A stretch of 64,000 bases of DNA. Origin: Pempheris klunzingeri (lineage: Eukaryota; Chordata; Actinopteri; Acropomatiformes; Pempheridae). Shown one piece after another: positions 48,791 through 61,770 of the stretch. The stretch is from positions 14,184,885 through 14,248,884 of the forward strand of contig NC_092029.1 in the NCBI RefSeq assembly GCF_042242105.1, given 5' to 3'. Under the pieces are notes generated by a model that was given only the letters and a program-made list of their open reading frames with translations, had not been told where the DNA came from and made no database searches. The translations under genes were made by a program, and so were the position numbers. The first letter of the stretch is position 1; each line of letters begins with the position of its first letter.

Positions 48791-50254
48791 CTCCTCAAAA
48801 ACTCACTAATCAACACTAACTGATGGCGCTTGTCTTCCACAAGGCTACAGCTGGTAGACCTAGTTGCGTAAGAAGCTAAGTGGGTGGTAACTATGAGCTT
48901 ATGTTATGTAATGTTACGTGTTTATATGAGTGTGGTATGTAACAGAGTTGTTTATTTGATAAACTGGCAAGAACTGCAACGCAGGTCCAATATTCATGCA
49001 TCTTTTAGTTCTGTTTTGGTCTCCACCAACTCCTGAAAGAAATAAAAATAAACTGAGGGACATGCACAAATTTCTGCTATGTTCAATGGCTGGGTTGCTA
49101 GTTTTTTATGTCTGTAATTTGGGTTTATCTGAATTTTTTAGCAAATTGTGGGCTGTAAATCCCAAAAAATGGGCTGAAAAATGTGAAACAGCTGAGTGGA
49201 ACTGTAGACTCAGAGGCCATCACTCTCTGTAGGTCTGTCACTATGCCGTACCATTAGTTATGTCATTTAATTCTAATCTAAAAACCTGCAAAAAAAACAC
49301 ACCAAGAAGAGTGATGACACACTTTTGAAAACTTATATAAAACTTATCCCAGTTTTCCCTGCTCACCCGACTGAGTGGAGCTCAGCGTGCCAGCTTTCAG
49401 TCAGATAGTGAGTTTGGCACAGACGCCCTGAGGTCTGATTCTCTGCCTGTTACATGGACATATTGCAACGGCAGATGGCTGGACATGTGATGAAATGAAA
49501 GAAAAAATTCCTCCATGCAAACTGGAGGACACTTTCTGTGCAGAATTTTATCTCCTAAGCCTTGGAATTACCAAATTATTGGCTTATTGATTTAGTTTGT
49601 ATTGAAAGCCTGCGTGTCTTTGATGACTGCAACCATTCTCAGCTTGACTCATCCGCAGAGTGAGTCGATGGTCGCAGCGCAGTTGCGTGAGGAACTCCAG
49701 TTTGCCCTCTTCATGCTGAGATAACATTATGACCTCGCGACCTCTTCAGCTTGCTCTCTGTTTGTGTTGTACACAGACAACAGGACAACACATATGCATA
49801 CAAGTGGGATATCGTATTGCAGAGTTAAGGGAGTTCATGTTTTTTCTGAAGGATCTAAAAAATCTGTTAGTGTGTACGCACATTATATCATGTAGGTGTA
49901 TATGTGAATATGTGGTAGATATATTGTATCAGATTAGTGAAGGCTGGTGTGTTTTGACATCTCCCCTCAGGGCTCAATTTTTAGGGCTTCACAATTGAGG
50001 TCAGCGAGAGTTATCTGCTTACTGCAAGAGGACGTTTTGACTATAAGCACCAAAGATTTTATCCTTTTCGCAGACGTTTTGCATTTTTTAACCATCTTTT
50101 TCAAAGCGAAAAGACAAAGTGTGGGTGAAACATTACTGATAAATTAAAATCACTGTGGCCGTCCTCTTTTCAAAAGTGGGTCGGCAAATAAGCTAAACAG
50201 AAAGGCAAATGTGCATTCTAACATTAAGCTGCACAATTTGCCCAGTTTATATGA

Positions 50255-50510
50255 AGTAGGAGTTCAATTAATGGTTATTTTCTTTACAGATTCATCTGCA
50301 GATTATTTCATCTCAATCAATCGGTTAATTGTTTGGTCTTTAACATGTCGGAAAACATGGGAAATGCTCATCACAATATTCCAGGGACATATCAAAATGC
50401 TCATTTTGTCTGAACAGTTCCAAACCCAAAAAATCATTTCATTTACATAAAAGACCTAGAAAACTGAAGACTATTTCTGTTGAGTAACTTAGCAATTCAA
50501 ATTTTCTCAG
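50255..50510 (-). repeat. Dispersed repeat family C, reverse copy
   Basis: CAATCAATCGGTTAATTGTT, GTCTTTAACATGTCGGAAAA and CAGTTCCAAACCCAAAAAAT are reverse-complement landmarks of family C. Confidence 0.55.
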
Positions 50511-51189
50511 CTCTAATTTGAAGATACCAGGATGTTGAGGTGAGTAAGGAGTCATTTCACCATAAAACAGGTGAGATCTTTAAAGTTCAGAGCTTTCTAT
50601 CAGCGGCTGCAGACATCACAGGGCTGAGTCCAGAATGTCCATCCTGAGGAAAATGAACTGAATAAAAAAACAAGACAAAAAGAAGAAAGACCCCAGGACT
50701 ACTGTGTGCAGCTGAAAGCTGCAGGCGGCGAGCACACAAGACTGTGCAAACATTTGGAGAAAGTCTAAGCACAGTTTGTACTTATATGCAACAAGAAAAA
50801 AAACACTGAAATGGTTTCCAGCGTGTGAGCTTTTTGCTGTGCAGCTGTCCCAGTTTGTCTGTAACCAGGTCAGATCCATGTTCCAGTCACCAGGTTTATC
50901 TAGAACAACATCACTATTCATGGATACAAGACACAACAAAACATCATCCACAATGTAAGAAGTCCAGAGAAATTACATAACTTGTACAACATGTTCTTGG
51001 TGGTATGTTTTTATTTTTAGGGTTGACAATCTAAGCGCATTTTTCTGTTATATTCTACATTCTGCATTGTTTACATCCATGTCATCCTCTTTTCGTTGGT
51101 GCATTGCTACTTTTCTTTGCGCGTCACCATCACCTGAGGGGGCAGCAGCACCCCTGCCTCCCGCCTCCATGATGTATAATGTTCACCAC

Positions 51190-51400
51190 CTTATCTTTAT
51201 TGTGTTACCACGCTAACATTTGCTAATTATCACGAAATACAAAATACAGCTGAGGCTGATTGGGATGTCTGTCCAGCCGTTGTTGAGACATCGCCAGATA
51301 CATCAATCTGCTGGTGACACCAGAGGGAGTCAGGGATCCTCTAGGGACCATGAATGTCTGAGTGGATTTTCATAATAGTTAATAGTTTAATATTTCTTGC
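51190..51400 (+). repeat. Dispersed repeat family D, copy 2
   Basis: ACGCTAACATTTGCTAATTA, CAGCTGAGGCTGATTGGGAT and GGGACCATGAATGTCTGAGT match the order in the 55050-55400 copy. Confidence 0.6.
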
Positions 51401-51719
51401 GGTGGATTGAAAAATCGACATTTCCATCCCTACAGCTGCACTGCTCACAGGGTGCAAGTGCACAAAAACACCATCAGATGTGGTTTATTTCTATGACAAC
51501 TGTACAGAGAGTTGAAACATAGAAAAGGAGGGTGAGAGATACTTTTATTTCATTATGTTTTACCAGGCAGATGTGCGTATATATCTGAGTGTGTAGGAGG
51601 GGAGCATATCAAAAGTAAGTCAGTTATGTGCTGTGCCGGTTAGGAGGGAGCCCACTTACTGCAGTGATGCTGCTGTTTTCACAGAATCCCTCTTGTCAGT
51701 TATTGCACACATCCTCGTG

Positions 51720-51722
<3 letters not shown>

Positions 51723-51755
<33 letters not shown>
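51723..51755. repeat. (GT)n microsatellite
   Basis: About 16 uninterrupted GT units. Confidence 0.95.
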
Positions 51756-51757
<2 letters not shown>

Positions 51758-52159
51758 AGTTGGCGTATAGAGGGATGAGATATGCACAACAGCATTTGAC
51801 AGTATGTTTGTTTCCAGCAATAAATGCGAGCCATAAAAATGTGTGAGCAGGAGGAGGAGGAGGACATCAGGAGAGATGAAGCAAACACGTTGTGTAACAG
51901 CAAAAATTAACAGCGTTACGGACGATAAAATGCATCACATCAGAGTGTGAGTCACTGATGAGGCCTGAGCAACACGTCGTCACTGTATTGTTAAAAAGTC
52001 ATCTTACTCATCAGGTTTGGTTGATCAAGTGTTGATTCACACACTATTTTCGTGAATTCAGTATAAATGAATCAGTTGTTTTATCAATTTCTTGGTCACT
52101 GAGCTAAAACGGCAACAGCAGCAGACTAAATTTTGATCTGATGATGGCGCCAAAATTTA

Positions 52160-52345
52160 AAGGACAACCAAAGTTATAACAATTTTAAAACAGTTATGAA
52201 CTTCTGTACCAGATTTCATTACAATCGATGCAATAGTTTCACCAAAAAATACAAACATGAAACTCATGGTGGTGCTAAAAGGAGAAGTCAGTGGATCATC
52301 AGTTCAGTGGGGATGTAGTGTATCATCTGAGAACCATGAATGTCT
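52160..52345 (+). repeat. Dispersed repeat family D, copy 3
   Basis: CTGTACCAGATTTCATTACA, GATGCAATAGTTTCACC, AACTCATGGTGGTGCTAAAA and GAACCATGAATGTCTGAACC align with the 3' half of the family. Confidence 0.6.
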
Positions 52346-52647
52346 GAACCAGATTGCATGATCATCCCCCCGGTGTAAAATGAGATTTTTTTTCTCTCTC
52401 AGGACCGACCCACTGAGCAGCTTAAAATACCATTACTCTTTAATTTACCCAGAAACCATAATCCATGATTAAATGTTTCCTCTAATTTGGCCATTAATTT
52501 AAAAAGCAGAAAACCAAAACCATCAAAACACCTCAAAATGTAGGCGAACATGACTTCCCACTTAATTTACACATTAATTCAAAAGAAACTGACAAATCCC
52601 CTGATTGTCAATTTACTGTATTATGGTATAATTTATTACTATTAATA

Positions 52648-52648
<1 letters not shown>

Positions 52649-52678
<30 letters not shown>
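52649..52678. repeat. (TG)n microsatellite
   Basis: About 15 TG units ending in TGCT. Confidence 0.95.
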
Positions 52679-52680
<2 letters not shown>

Positions 52681-53309
52681 AAAAAGCTCCAGGCCTCATT
52701 TACACAAGATTGGAAAACGCTTTTCTGGTCTCAAACATATCTTCAAAAAGCAACTCTGAGTAACAACCGTGTGTTGTGGTGCGTGTTTGAGTCCGGGTTT
52801 GATCTACTATGACATCATTGTCCATGGACACACAAATACACTCCCACCACAAATCTGACCAACGTCACCCGAAAAGTAATCCAAGTCCAGGGAGGGGTCA
52901 CCATCCCGACAATCACAATAACTTTACTTAATGATTAATCTACTAGTTCAACTAGAATTACCTTCAGCACTGACAAATACAAACAACTTCTATGCAAAGT
53001 TCTTGATAAATCAGTGTATTGAGATATTACCACAGAAACCATGATCCATGTTATGGTATGGCCAGACATACTTTCATTAGTCCATCCACTAATTTGAAAA
53101 GATAGAAACCAAACACATTTAATTTTATGTTATTTGTTTATGTCATTTTTCTCTCTCTCTCCCTTAATATCCATTAGTATCCATTAATTAACCCCATAAA
53201 ATCCCCTCAGATTTATTCCAGCATGTAATCTCAAGTAATGAATGAGAGAGAATCTTACATTTTACTGATGTATAAACAGTGAAACAACAAACTTGAACTC
53301 GTATGTGTA

Positions 53310-53312
<3 letters not shown>

Positions 53313-53356
<44 letters not shown>
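53313..53356. repeat. (AT)n microsatellite
   Basis: About 20 TA/AT units; strongly self-complementary on both strands. Confidence 0.95.
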
Positions 53357-53358
<2 letters not shown>

Positions 53359-53394
53359 CTTTTTCATATTTTTATATTCTTATATTTCTATTTA

Positions 53395-53487
53395 TTGTCT
53401 TGTTGGTATGTTATATGGGAGAGGTCAGATGGAATTTCATTGTACTTTGCTGTATGATGACAATAAATCTGATTCTGATTCTGATTG
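53395..53487 (+). mobile_element. LINE 3' tail fragment
   Basis: GGAATTTCATTGTACTTTGC, GACAATAAA and the tandem CTGATT tail are the standard 3' end of L2-like fish LINEs. Only the 3' UTR is present, as expected of heavy 5' truncation. Confidence 0.6.
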
Positions 53488-54136
53488 AACTGTTCTGTCA
53501 TACTATCTTAAGATTTGTCCATTTTTAGTATTTATTTTTATTTTTATTTAAGCATTTTTGATGTTCTTTTTGGTGTATCTTGGGTTCTGGGTCTGAATGT
53601 ACAAATCAGAGTAATAGATGACTTTGTGCTGAAGTGCTGGACATCTTGCATGTGGTTTAAAGGTACTAAATGAAGATAAAATAATAACAGTCGTGATGAG
53701 AATCATTCACACTTAAATATTCAACAATCCTGCCAATATTTAACTGAACCCTGCAGTCCTGCTGCAGTCCTGCTGCTCAGGTGACTGATAATGACTGTCA
53801 TGCCATTTATCTTCTCTGGATGCAGATTGCGTCTAGTAAAGATAATCCAGGATGGGGAGAGAGTGAACGTTTGTGTGGATCTTCTCTTTTCTTTTTATGG
53901 ACTTGTTAGCACCCTCGTTTTATCAGTGAGGAATCAATTATTGCTGGTTGAACCCACTCACCTGCATGACCAAAGTCTGTGAGGCTGGCGAGTGACGGTA
54001 CAGTGAAACATTAACCCAAAAAGTCTTTTCCTCAACACCTGCACTCACAGACTGAGTGAACAGACAAACATTTGATTTGTCACTTGGTTTTTATCACACA
54101 CAGAGGAAACAAAAGCATTATTATGTGCCATCATAA

Positions 54137-54177
54137 GCATACAGCCAACACATGACGCATACAGCCAACACATGACC
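54137..54177 (+). repeat. 20-bp tandem duplication
   Basis: The unit CATACAGCCAACACATGAC(G/C) occurs twice head to tail. Confidence 0.85.
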
Positions 54178-55049
54178 ACCACGGGCATCTAATAAAAGTA
54201 GGCCTACTTACTTTCACACAGTTTTGAATTACTCATGCTACATATTTTTATTTTGGGTTACTTTCTATTTTTAATCCACAGCATAAAGATAATTATTTTC
54301 CATGCTCAACACCACAATTATCTGCATTTATAAGTCATCTGACAGCCTCACTCTCTACTCTGATTAATATTTTATATTTAACATGGCATCGGATCTTTAT
54401 CTATATATGTCATCAGGTGCAGGGTTGTAACCAGTGGAGCATTGTTCCATTGTGATGTTTCTGTTTTAGTTACATAAAGGATTTAGGGGCTTCTTCCCCC
54501 TCTGATCATCATCATCATCACCACCACCAGAGAGCTGGTTAACATTCCAGCCCTCCTAATCTCTCTCTAAGGCGATCGGGTCCTTTACGGGTACAAACCT
54601 GCCATGTGGTCAGATTAAAGGTTACTAAGACGAGTGTGGGAGAGGACAGTCCTGTAGTGAAGTCCTGGGAGATTCTCGTTTTTTCACTCCCTGAGCCAGA
54701 AGTTTGGATCTCCCTGTTTTAAGCTACATCGACTCCTGCCGCGGACTTCCCCTGTGTCTCTGTGGGGCATCACAGGTGATGAGAAATATCCTCAGGGGTA
54801 TCCACTGGACAAGTTGTTGCTCTTGATAAGGTCACATATTGTTTTTAAATAGTTCTTATAAAAGTAGGGTGAATTTATTGTTTGTTGTTTTATGATTCTG
54901 CAAAGAGGAAATTCAATACAAACAACATTCACACACATATTTTTATCGCAGAAATCAGTTTGAAAATTGTAAAAAAAAAAATCCTGGTGGAACTAATTAA
55001 TAAGCAATATTCATACAGACATAAAGTAAGATAAGTTAGGTTTTACAAT

Positions 55050-55400
55050 GTTAACCACGTTCAGTCTTAGTTTAGTGAGTTAGCATGCTAACTTTTGCTT
55101 ATTAGCACAACGTACAGCTGCAGCCGATGGGAATGTTATTAGTTTTGCAGGTATTTGGGCATAAACGAAGGGATGCACAGTAAAATGTAAGCTGCAGTCC
55201 ATTCAGGCTACACACACCTTGGACGTGTGGCATATGAAAAATATTATAAAACTGTACCAAATTTCATGGCAATAGATCCAATAGTTGTTGAGGCATTCAA
55301 AGCTACAAACATCAACCTCATGGTGGTGCTAGATAAAATCTAATAGGACCACCAAAGTCCTTATGTATCATCCTCTGGGGAACATGAACGTGTGTAGACT
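55050..55400 (+). repeat. Dispersed repeat family D, copy 4 (longest forward copy)
   Basis: GAGTTAGCATGCTAACTTTT, CGTACAGCTGCAGCCGATGG, CCAAATTTCATGGCAATAGA, CCAATAGTTGTTGAGGCATT and CTCATGGTGGTGCTAGATAA are present in order. Confidence 0.65.
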
Positions 55401-56519
55401 CACAGAGCCAGGCTGCTAACTAACACCTGAATTAAAAAGTAAGAAAAGAATCATAAAGGGAAAAAGTCTTGCACAGTTGCAGTGCAGATACGGAGGAGAA
55501 ATAAAAAGGCCCAGATTAAATAGGGGAAATAAAAGTGGCCTTGAGAAAATGCAGAGCAAAGGAAGTGAAACAAGCTGTTGCGTCACCCCCACTTAAATCC
55601 ATTAAAGTCATCTGCTCAACCTGATAGCACACGTCCTGACCGGCACTCAAATGTCAAAGTTCAGCATTTCTGTATTTGTTTCATTGAGGAAACCTGTTGA
55701 CCAGCCAGTGTTTGGTCAAACTCCCCTAAGTTCCCTGTCACATGCCAGTCTGACAGTCGCATGAAACTAAAACATATTCCAGCAGGTCTACATTTGGATG
55801 CACTGTTGTTGATGTGGTAATTCTGCTATTCATGTCAATAAATCAGGTACATTTACTCCCTGTAACAACCATAATTAACACATGAGGCGCTTAAGAGAAG
55901 AAATGTTTTGGTGAAGCTTTAGGCAACTATTTTGATCCCAAATTGAGTGTATTATGAATGAATTGACCCCAGCAGCAGTGAAGCCCCAGTCTGTGGTCTG
56001 TAAATGGGACGACAGTATCTAACACAGTGGACTCTTTCTCTTTCTCTGAACAAAGCTCAGAGGTCACTGGTGGCAGCCACAACTTTCACTGTCAGTTTCA
56101 CTCCCCCTTTTTCTGTTAACAGGGCAGACAACAATGTTTAACGTGAACAGACAGTTGTGCACATTTCTGTTGAGATGAATTTATTTCAGTGACAAAACAT
56201 CACTGTCTGGGGAAAAACACACGCACTGTATCTCCAAAACATCGCTTCTGTTTTTTAATTACTTTATTATGACAACGCGTTTAAGTCGTAATCATCTTTC
56301 ATCTGAATGATGAAAATCTCAATCCATAAACCCACGCTTAGTCCTTCACTAAGTCCTACACAGTTTTGTTCTGAAGAAAGGAAGAAGGAGAAACCAGGTC
56401 AATAAATGTTACTGTGAGGCCTTCAGGTGTCAGTGGACAGCTGCTAATGCTGTATGTTAGAACCACTGCATGTGTGAATGGAAAGCTGGTACTGAAAACA
56501 ATGTTCTCTGTGTGAAATT

Positions 56520-56710
56520 TTCTTTCCTGGATGAGAAGATTGAAACTACTCTCGTGTCGTTATAGTAAACATGATGCTGGCCAGCTGATGATTAGCTTAG
56601 CTTAGCACAAAGAGTGGAAACAGAGGGAAACAGCTAGCCTGTCTCTGTCCAAATGTAACAAACTCTGTCTAACAGCACCTCTAAATCTCACTCATTATCA
56701 TGTTGTAGTT
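56520..56710 (+). repeat. Dispersed repeat family A, best-preserved copy
   Basis: GATGAGAAGATTGAAACTAC, GATTAGCTTAGCTTAGCACA, GGAAACAGCTAGCCTGTCTC and CAGCACCTCTAAATCTCACT are contiguous. I used this copy as the local reference for the family. Confidence 0.7.
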
Positions 56711-56785
56711 CACATCCCTCTAGTTTTACTCAAAGATTGCGCTGTAACTTATTCAGATGGATGCGTGGCTGGGTAACACATGAGC

Positions 56786-56786
56786 G

Positions 56787-56815
<29 letters not shown>
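56786..56815. repeat. (AC)n microsatellite
   Basis: About 14 AC units. Confidence 0.95.
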
Positions 56816-56817
<2 letters not shown>

Positions 56818-57073
56818 CTGAGGTTTAACATGTCATCAGGAGATCTCTTTTGGGGTATTGTGTCCCCTCTGTTGAATGAGCTGCTTACACATGTTGCTGC
56901 ACCTACAAACGCTGTGTTGGCAAAGGTGAATCCATTTAGTGGTGACCTCTCACCCTCAGGTCCAGTGTCCATCCCCCCTCTCTCTCCCCTGCGTGCTCAG
57001 CCCCATGGCCTGCTCACCCCGTCTGAAAATCCCGGGGACAAAGCCAGGGAGACAGATGGTCTGGTGTGACCAC

Positions 57074-57074
57074 A

Positions 57075-57107
<33 letters not shown>
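57074..57107. repeat. (CA)n microsatellite
   Basis: ACGCGCACAC leading into about 14 CA units. Confidence 0.95.
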
Positions 57108-57110
<3 letters not shown>

Positions 57111-58594
57111 CAGAGTAGTGAAACACCAGCATATCAGCTTGGTACAGGACTTAAAATATGGCAGTCAATCATGTGTTCTTTTAATGTTTTAGGGTTGTTC
57201 CTGTCTGTCGGACCAAATATGACAAATATACTTTTTTCATTGCAGAAATTCTGTTGTTTTGTTACGTTCATCAGAACAGTTCAAGAGAGTCTTCAAAAGT
57301 TTAGTTTAACCTTTGGGGACATGTGCCTTATCGCTTTCTGGCAGAGATTTAGATTGGAAGAACTCTCTGCCATAAAGCATAATAAATGTATTCTGGAAAC
57401 CACAACAGTGCTTAGTGTTGTTAAATGACGTGCTGGGTTTTTCAAAGATTGCTGGTTAATTATTTCTCAGGTTGTGGATTTGGTTAAATGTTAGACGTGT
57501 ATAATAATAGACGTGTAATAATAGACGTGTCCTGTGATTCAAGTTACAGGTAAATTAATGAGAAAACCATGAACTTTCTCTGACCTTAAACAAACTACCA
57601 ACATAAAAAAAGAAACAGATATTGTATTGCAAGATCAGATATTCTGGCATCAAATGAAATATGCCGTCAGTGCACAGATACATTCACTATGAACGTCTTT
57701 GCGAATTGAAAGATGTGTGCAATTTCATCATTGTGTTCATAGAAAAGAGGATCCGGGCGCCAATATGTTTCCTTCAAAACACATATGCTGTGGCAAACTG
57801 CATCCCATCCTTTCTAGGGGACACAGTGTGTCATGTGACTGGGGCCACACGAAACTAAGACGTCAGCAGTGGATGCACACAGACCCACTTTACTGTTTGC
57901 ATACAATGGGCTGCAGTAAAGGTGCAGAGAACACCTGACTATAACAAAGGGCACAAAAGGAGAGCTGCTCTGTGCATGAGCCTCTCTCTGTCCACATGAA
58001 AAGGGACAGAGAACGAGGAGAGAGCGGGTCGCCAGCACTGAGGAATGCTGGGTACAGCCCCGTGCTCGTTGCCTTTGGAATGCCCCCGGGCCTCTTACAT
58101 AAGTCCCGTCGGGCCGTGGGCTGCTCCGTCAGCCACACATTCACAGTCAGCAGCCACACCAGACTTCCACTGAAACTCAGCCACAGCCCCGAGCCACTAT
58201 CCGCTTCTCTACAGTTGCGAAATGCTGTAATTATGGATTTCTGTAATTGCAGCATGACAACTCCACAACTCACTCACACTTGGTACATCAGATTTGCCTC
58301 TAAACCATTATTACTGTCCAGATAGTCTGAGGTTTTGTAGCTGGTCAGAAGACATCAGCCACAAATATCCTGTTGGCCTTACAGACTGGATCAACATGTG
58401 TGTAGCTTTACACACAGTCTGTTGGTTCATGTGGTTTCCACTGACTGAAATTCTCACCACCTACACACTTAGATTTAATTTAAACATCATCAATATACAG
58501 TACAAAGACGGTTAAACATACAACTGATTTCTATTTTGACAAGGAGTTACCTTAATTCTATTGTTGATGCCATATTCCCTTCCCTTAATTATCT

Positions 58595-58665
58595 TATAAG
58601 GGTAATTGTACTTGAGTATTTTATGCTACTTTATACTTCTACACCACTACATTTATTATGATTAT
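58595..58665 (+). repeat. Dispersed repeat family B fragment
   Basis: TTTTATGCTACTTTATACTT and CTACACCACTACATTTATTA are the 5' segment of family B. Confidence 0.6.
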
Positions 58666-58734
58666 TTATTTATAGTAGTATCATTAGTAGTGGTATTATT
58701 GTTGTTATTATTATTATTATTTTAAGACTCTGGA

Positions 58735-58925
58735 CTCACCTGGTGCAGTAATTTACCTCTGTGTAATAATTTGTAATAATAATTTTGAATGCATCTTTTT
58801 TTTATTCATACTTTTATATATCTATATTTTACTTTGTGTTTGAAGTTTATTCTTATTCTTTTGGAGCTGTGTGTAACAAAAAGCAATTTCCCTCTGGGGA
58901 TTATTAAAGTAATTCTGATTCTGAT
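58735..58925 (+). mobile_element. LINE 3' tail fragment
   Basis: AGCAATTTCCCTCTGGGGAT, TTATTAAAGTAATT and the CTGATT repeats at the very end are the characteristic 3' terminus of a fish LINE or its non-autonomous derivative. No RT coding sequence is attached. Confidence 0.65.
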
Positions 58926-60103
58926 TGGGTCATTTCGCTTCTAAAATATGACGAATTCTTTGGTCAGAAAAATCAGTCAGGAATTGAGTCCCTGAAGTTT
59001 TTTTTTTTTTGATAAAATATAGGCATAAATTTGGCACTGTAGTAGAAATATTTCACCCTGTTTTCAGCACAAATGATCTTGTTTCAAGAATCCTCTAAAA
59101 TCAATGTTTTCATAATTGTAATGCAGCAGCAGTGCCTTATTTCTCCTTGTCTCAAAAACAACAAGAAATTCATTTCTTGAATATTTTAAAGACAGGCTGG
59201 TGGAACTTAAACACAAGTTGAACCTGTAATAGGGGAAAAACATGCATCTTGAATTTAGTCTGTAGGCTAAGTGTAGAAAAGTTATGCTGAACTGTGCACA
59301 ACCCCTGCTTCTCTAAAAGTAAATCTGCTCTTAAATCTCCTTCACACTAAAGTGGATTTAATGAGCAAAAGTCAACTACAGAGCAACGTTTGGACCGACA
59401 CCATCAGGAACTTTTGCTAAATCACTCAAAAAACTAAACAGAGAGCAAAAGTAACACCAGTTTCTGTTTTATGGTCACTTTCAGAGGTTGATTTAAAAGT
59501 TTCACTCTTGACTCTGTGGTACAGTTTTAAAGAACAAGAGTACATTTGTAAAATGAACAGAAAAGTGGTCGGGCTCAGATTTCTGATACACAGATGTAAA
59601 AGGTTCCCCAACCCTCATATATGGGAGCAGACACACTGACTGGAAGACACACTTAACTTTTTGGTGGTGTTGCGTCTCATGCGTCGACATTTTTTCTCTC
59701 CTCTCTTGATTGTTTGACTTATTTTCTAACAGGAAATGTTAACAGTCACTTCATACAGAGAGTCTGGTCTTAGGGTGCCAGGTCTTCGGTAATCCAGTCA
59801 TGATACTAATAAGCACCAGTAATGGAGCCACACCTCTGGCTCTGCCCTGGAGCAAAGTTGCTTTTCAACTCAGCCTCCTACAAAATACCCCGATTACACA
59901 ATTTTCCTTTATCTTCCTCTTCTCATTTCTCCTTCCCATTTAGCCTTATGTGACTTCTGTTTTCTAAAAACAGCTTTCTTGCCCTACCTTAAATTCAATT
60001 TGGAAAAAAATAGCATCATTATTTACATACAAGGTTAGAGAAGAGTACAAATAAGGCAACTGACAAATTTCAGTTTATCAACTGTACCAAACAGCCATAT
60101 TTT

Positions 60104-60109
60104 TTTATT
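60104..60109 (-). terminator. slc30a1: Candidate poly(A) signal of slc30a1
   Basis: TTTATT on the plus strand, AATAAA on the minus strand, about 1.9 kb after the stop codon. A long 3' UTR is known for ZnT1 transcripts, but the site is not verified. Confidence 0.4.
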
Positions 60110-61387
60110 TCACAATGACACATTGGACAGGTACTGTAGATATATAGTATATCAAAAACACATCAGTTGACATGTCATATCTAAAATTAAAAAAAAAAAC
60201 ACTTGTTTTCAATTTGCACAGAGCTCAAGTCTTGAAAGACACAGAATAAAAGTGACCGATCGTTACAAATGAAGGAACGCGGCAAAATACATTTCCCAGC
60301 ACATAGTTCTATATTGCATACACATTTAATCGGGAGTGGAAATCTGAGACACGTCGATGGACCACCTTCCAATGATATCTGTGGTGATGAGTGAGAGTTA
60401 ATAATAATTAAAAAAAAAAAAAAAAAAGGCCACCAATATGGACTTTGATTCAGCAAAAACAGCCCGCTCAGCTGCCCGAAGCAGAGGACAGAAAAGCTAC
60501 AGGATGAGTCATTCCCTGCCTACACAGTAATGAGTAATGTTGGGGGATACCAGCAGGTTCTGGTAAGCAGCAACTGGAGCTCTGAGTGGGGCTCCTAAAA
60601 GTCGAACACCAGGTCTCCGTTTGGTCATGCAAACATAGTAGAACGTCCTGGAAATATAATAACTCCCTCAGTATGGATTGTGACATGGTGCCGAACACAT
60701 TCATGAGGATTTTCTTTTTTTAAACGCTAAAAATCAACAGCCGTCACCAGACAGCTTTCCAGTACGGATTCATACAGAGAATAGTGTCTCATTAATGGCA
60801 TACAGTGCTCATTTCTTCCAAACAGACCCAACCCTCTGGCTTGCAAGGCATCGAATTTGTGAACGCACATTTAATCAGGTGACTGTGCCGTTGCAAGAAG
60901 TTCCGTTACACCGTGTCTACCGTACTTAGTGCTATACCACAGCAGTTGTTTGTCTTTAAAAGGCAAAGTGAGAGAGGTGTTGATACAGCTTCTGTATCCA
61001 ACTAATGACTGCAATTAAAAACTGAGTCAAGGCCAGAGGAAAGTCTCGAGAAACAGAATCATTATAAAACATCACATTTGAAAAAACTGACTACAGCATA
61101 GATGGTCTGTCAGAAAATTCCGAGACAGTAAAGTTGCAAAAGAGGTCTCTATCACCCAGCCTAAAATATTACAAACAACATCTACCTACAGAGAGAAGTA
61201 GATCATTTCTAATAACTTAAATACTTAAATTAGTATGCAATACAATACTCTTCCATTTGGGGCCAGAGGGTAAGAAAATAGATCTGCTTAAAGCCTACGC
61301 AAAAACACACACACAAAAAAAAGTAGACTCTTTGCAAACAGGTCCATAGGCTAAACAGAATAACCTAGTGATGTGTGCTCCGACTTG

Positions 61388-61388
<1 letters not shown>

Positions 61389-61434
<46 letters not shown>
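61389..61434. repeat. (TG)n microsatellite in slc30a1 3' UTR
   Basis: About 22 uninterrupted GT units, the longest dinucleotide run in the window. Confidence 0.95.
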
Positions 61435-61437
<3 letters not shown>

Positions 61438-61716
61438 TCCTTTTGGAGGAGAGGACGTCTCTCAGATCCCTTCTGTCCTGCAGTGAGAAGCTTTGGCACA
61501 GAAACACCATGGGACGAGATGATGCATCACAACACGGTGCTAATGAGGGACACTCATGCAGGCCTCGCTCCGGTCCTGGAGGAGATGAGGTCAGTGAACC
61601 CCAACATGCATCGCCACCATACTGCCAGGGCGACAGACAGCAAGAGAGGGGCCGAGTGGCAGAGGAGAGGCTGGGAGGGAGAGGAGGGAATGGGGATGGA
61701 TTTATAGAGAGAGAGG

Positions 61717-61770
61717 GGGGGGGGGGGGGTGATAATAAAAAATGATAATAAGAAATGATAATAAAAAAAA
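61717..61770. repeat. G-run followed by TGATAATAA tandem units
   Basis: A run of about a dozen G (61717-61729), then three copies of a TGATAATAAAAAA-like 13-15-base unit. Confidence 0.8.

Noticed and set aside
53303-53528. Tyr/Ile-repeat frames
   Set aside because: Translation of the (AT)n tract and the adjoining LINE tail.
61368-61745. 125-codon frame starting in the (TG)n tract
   Set aside because: Dinucleotide repeats stay open in several frames; the remainder is low-complexity and unspliced.
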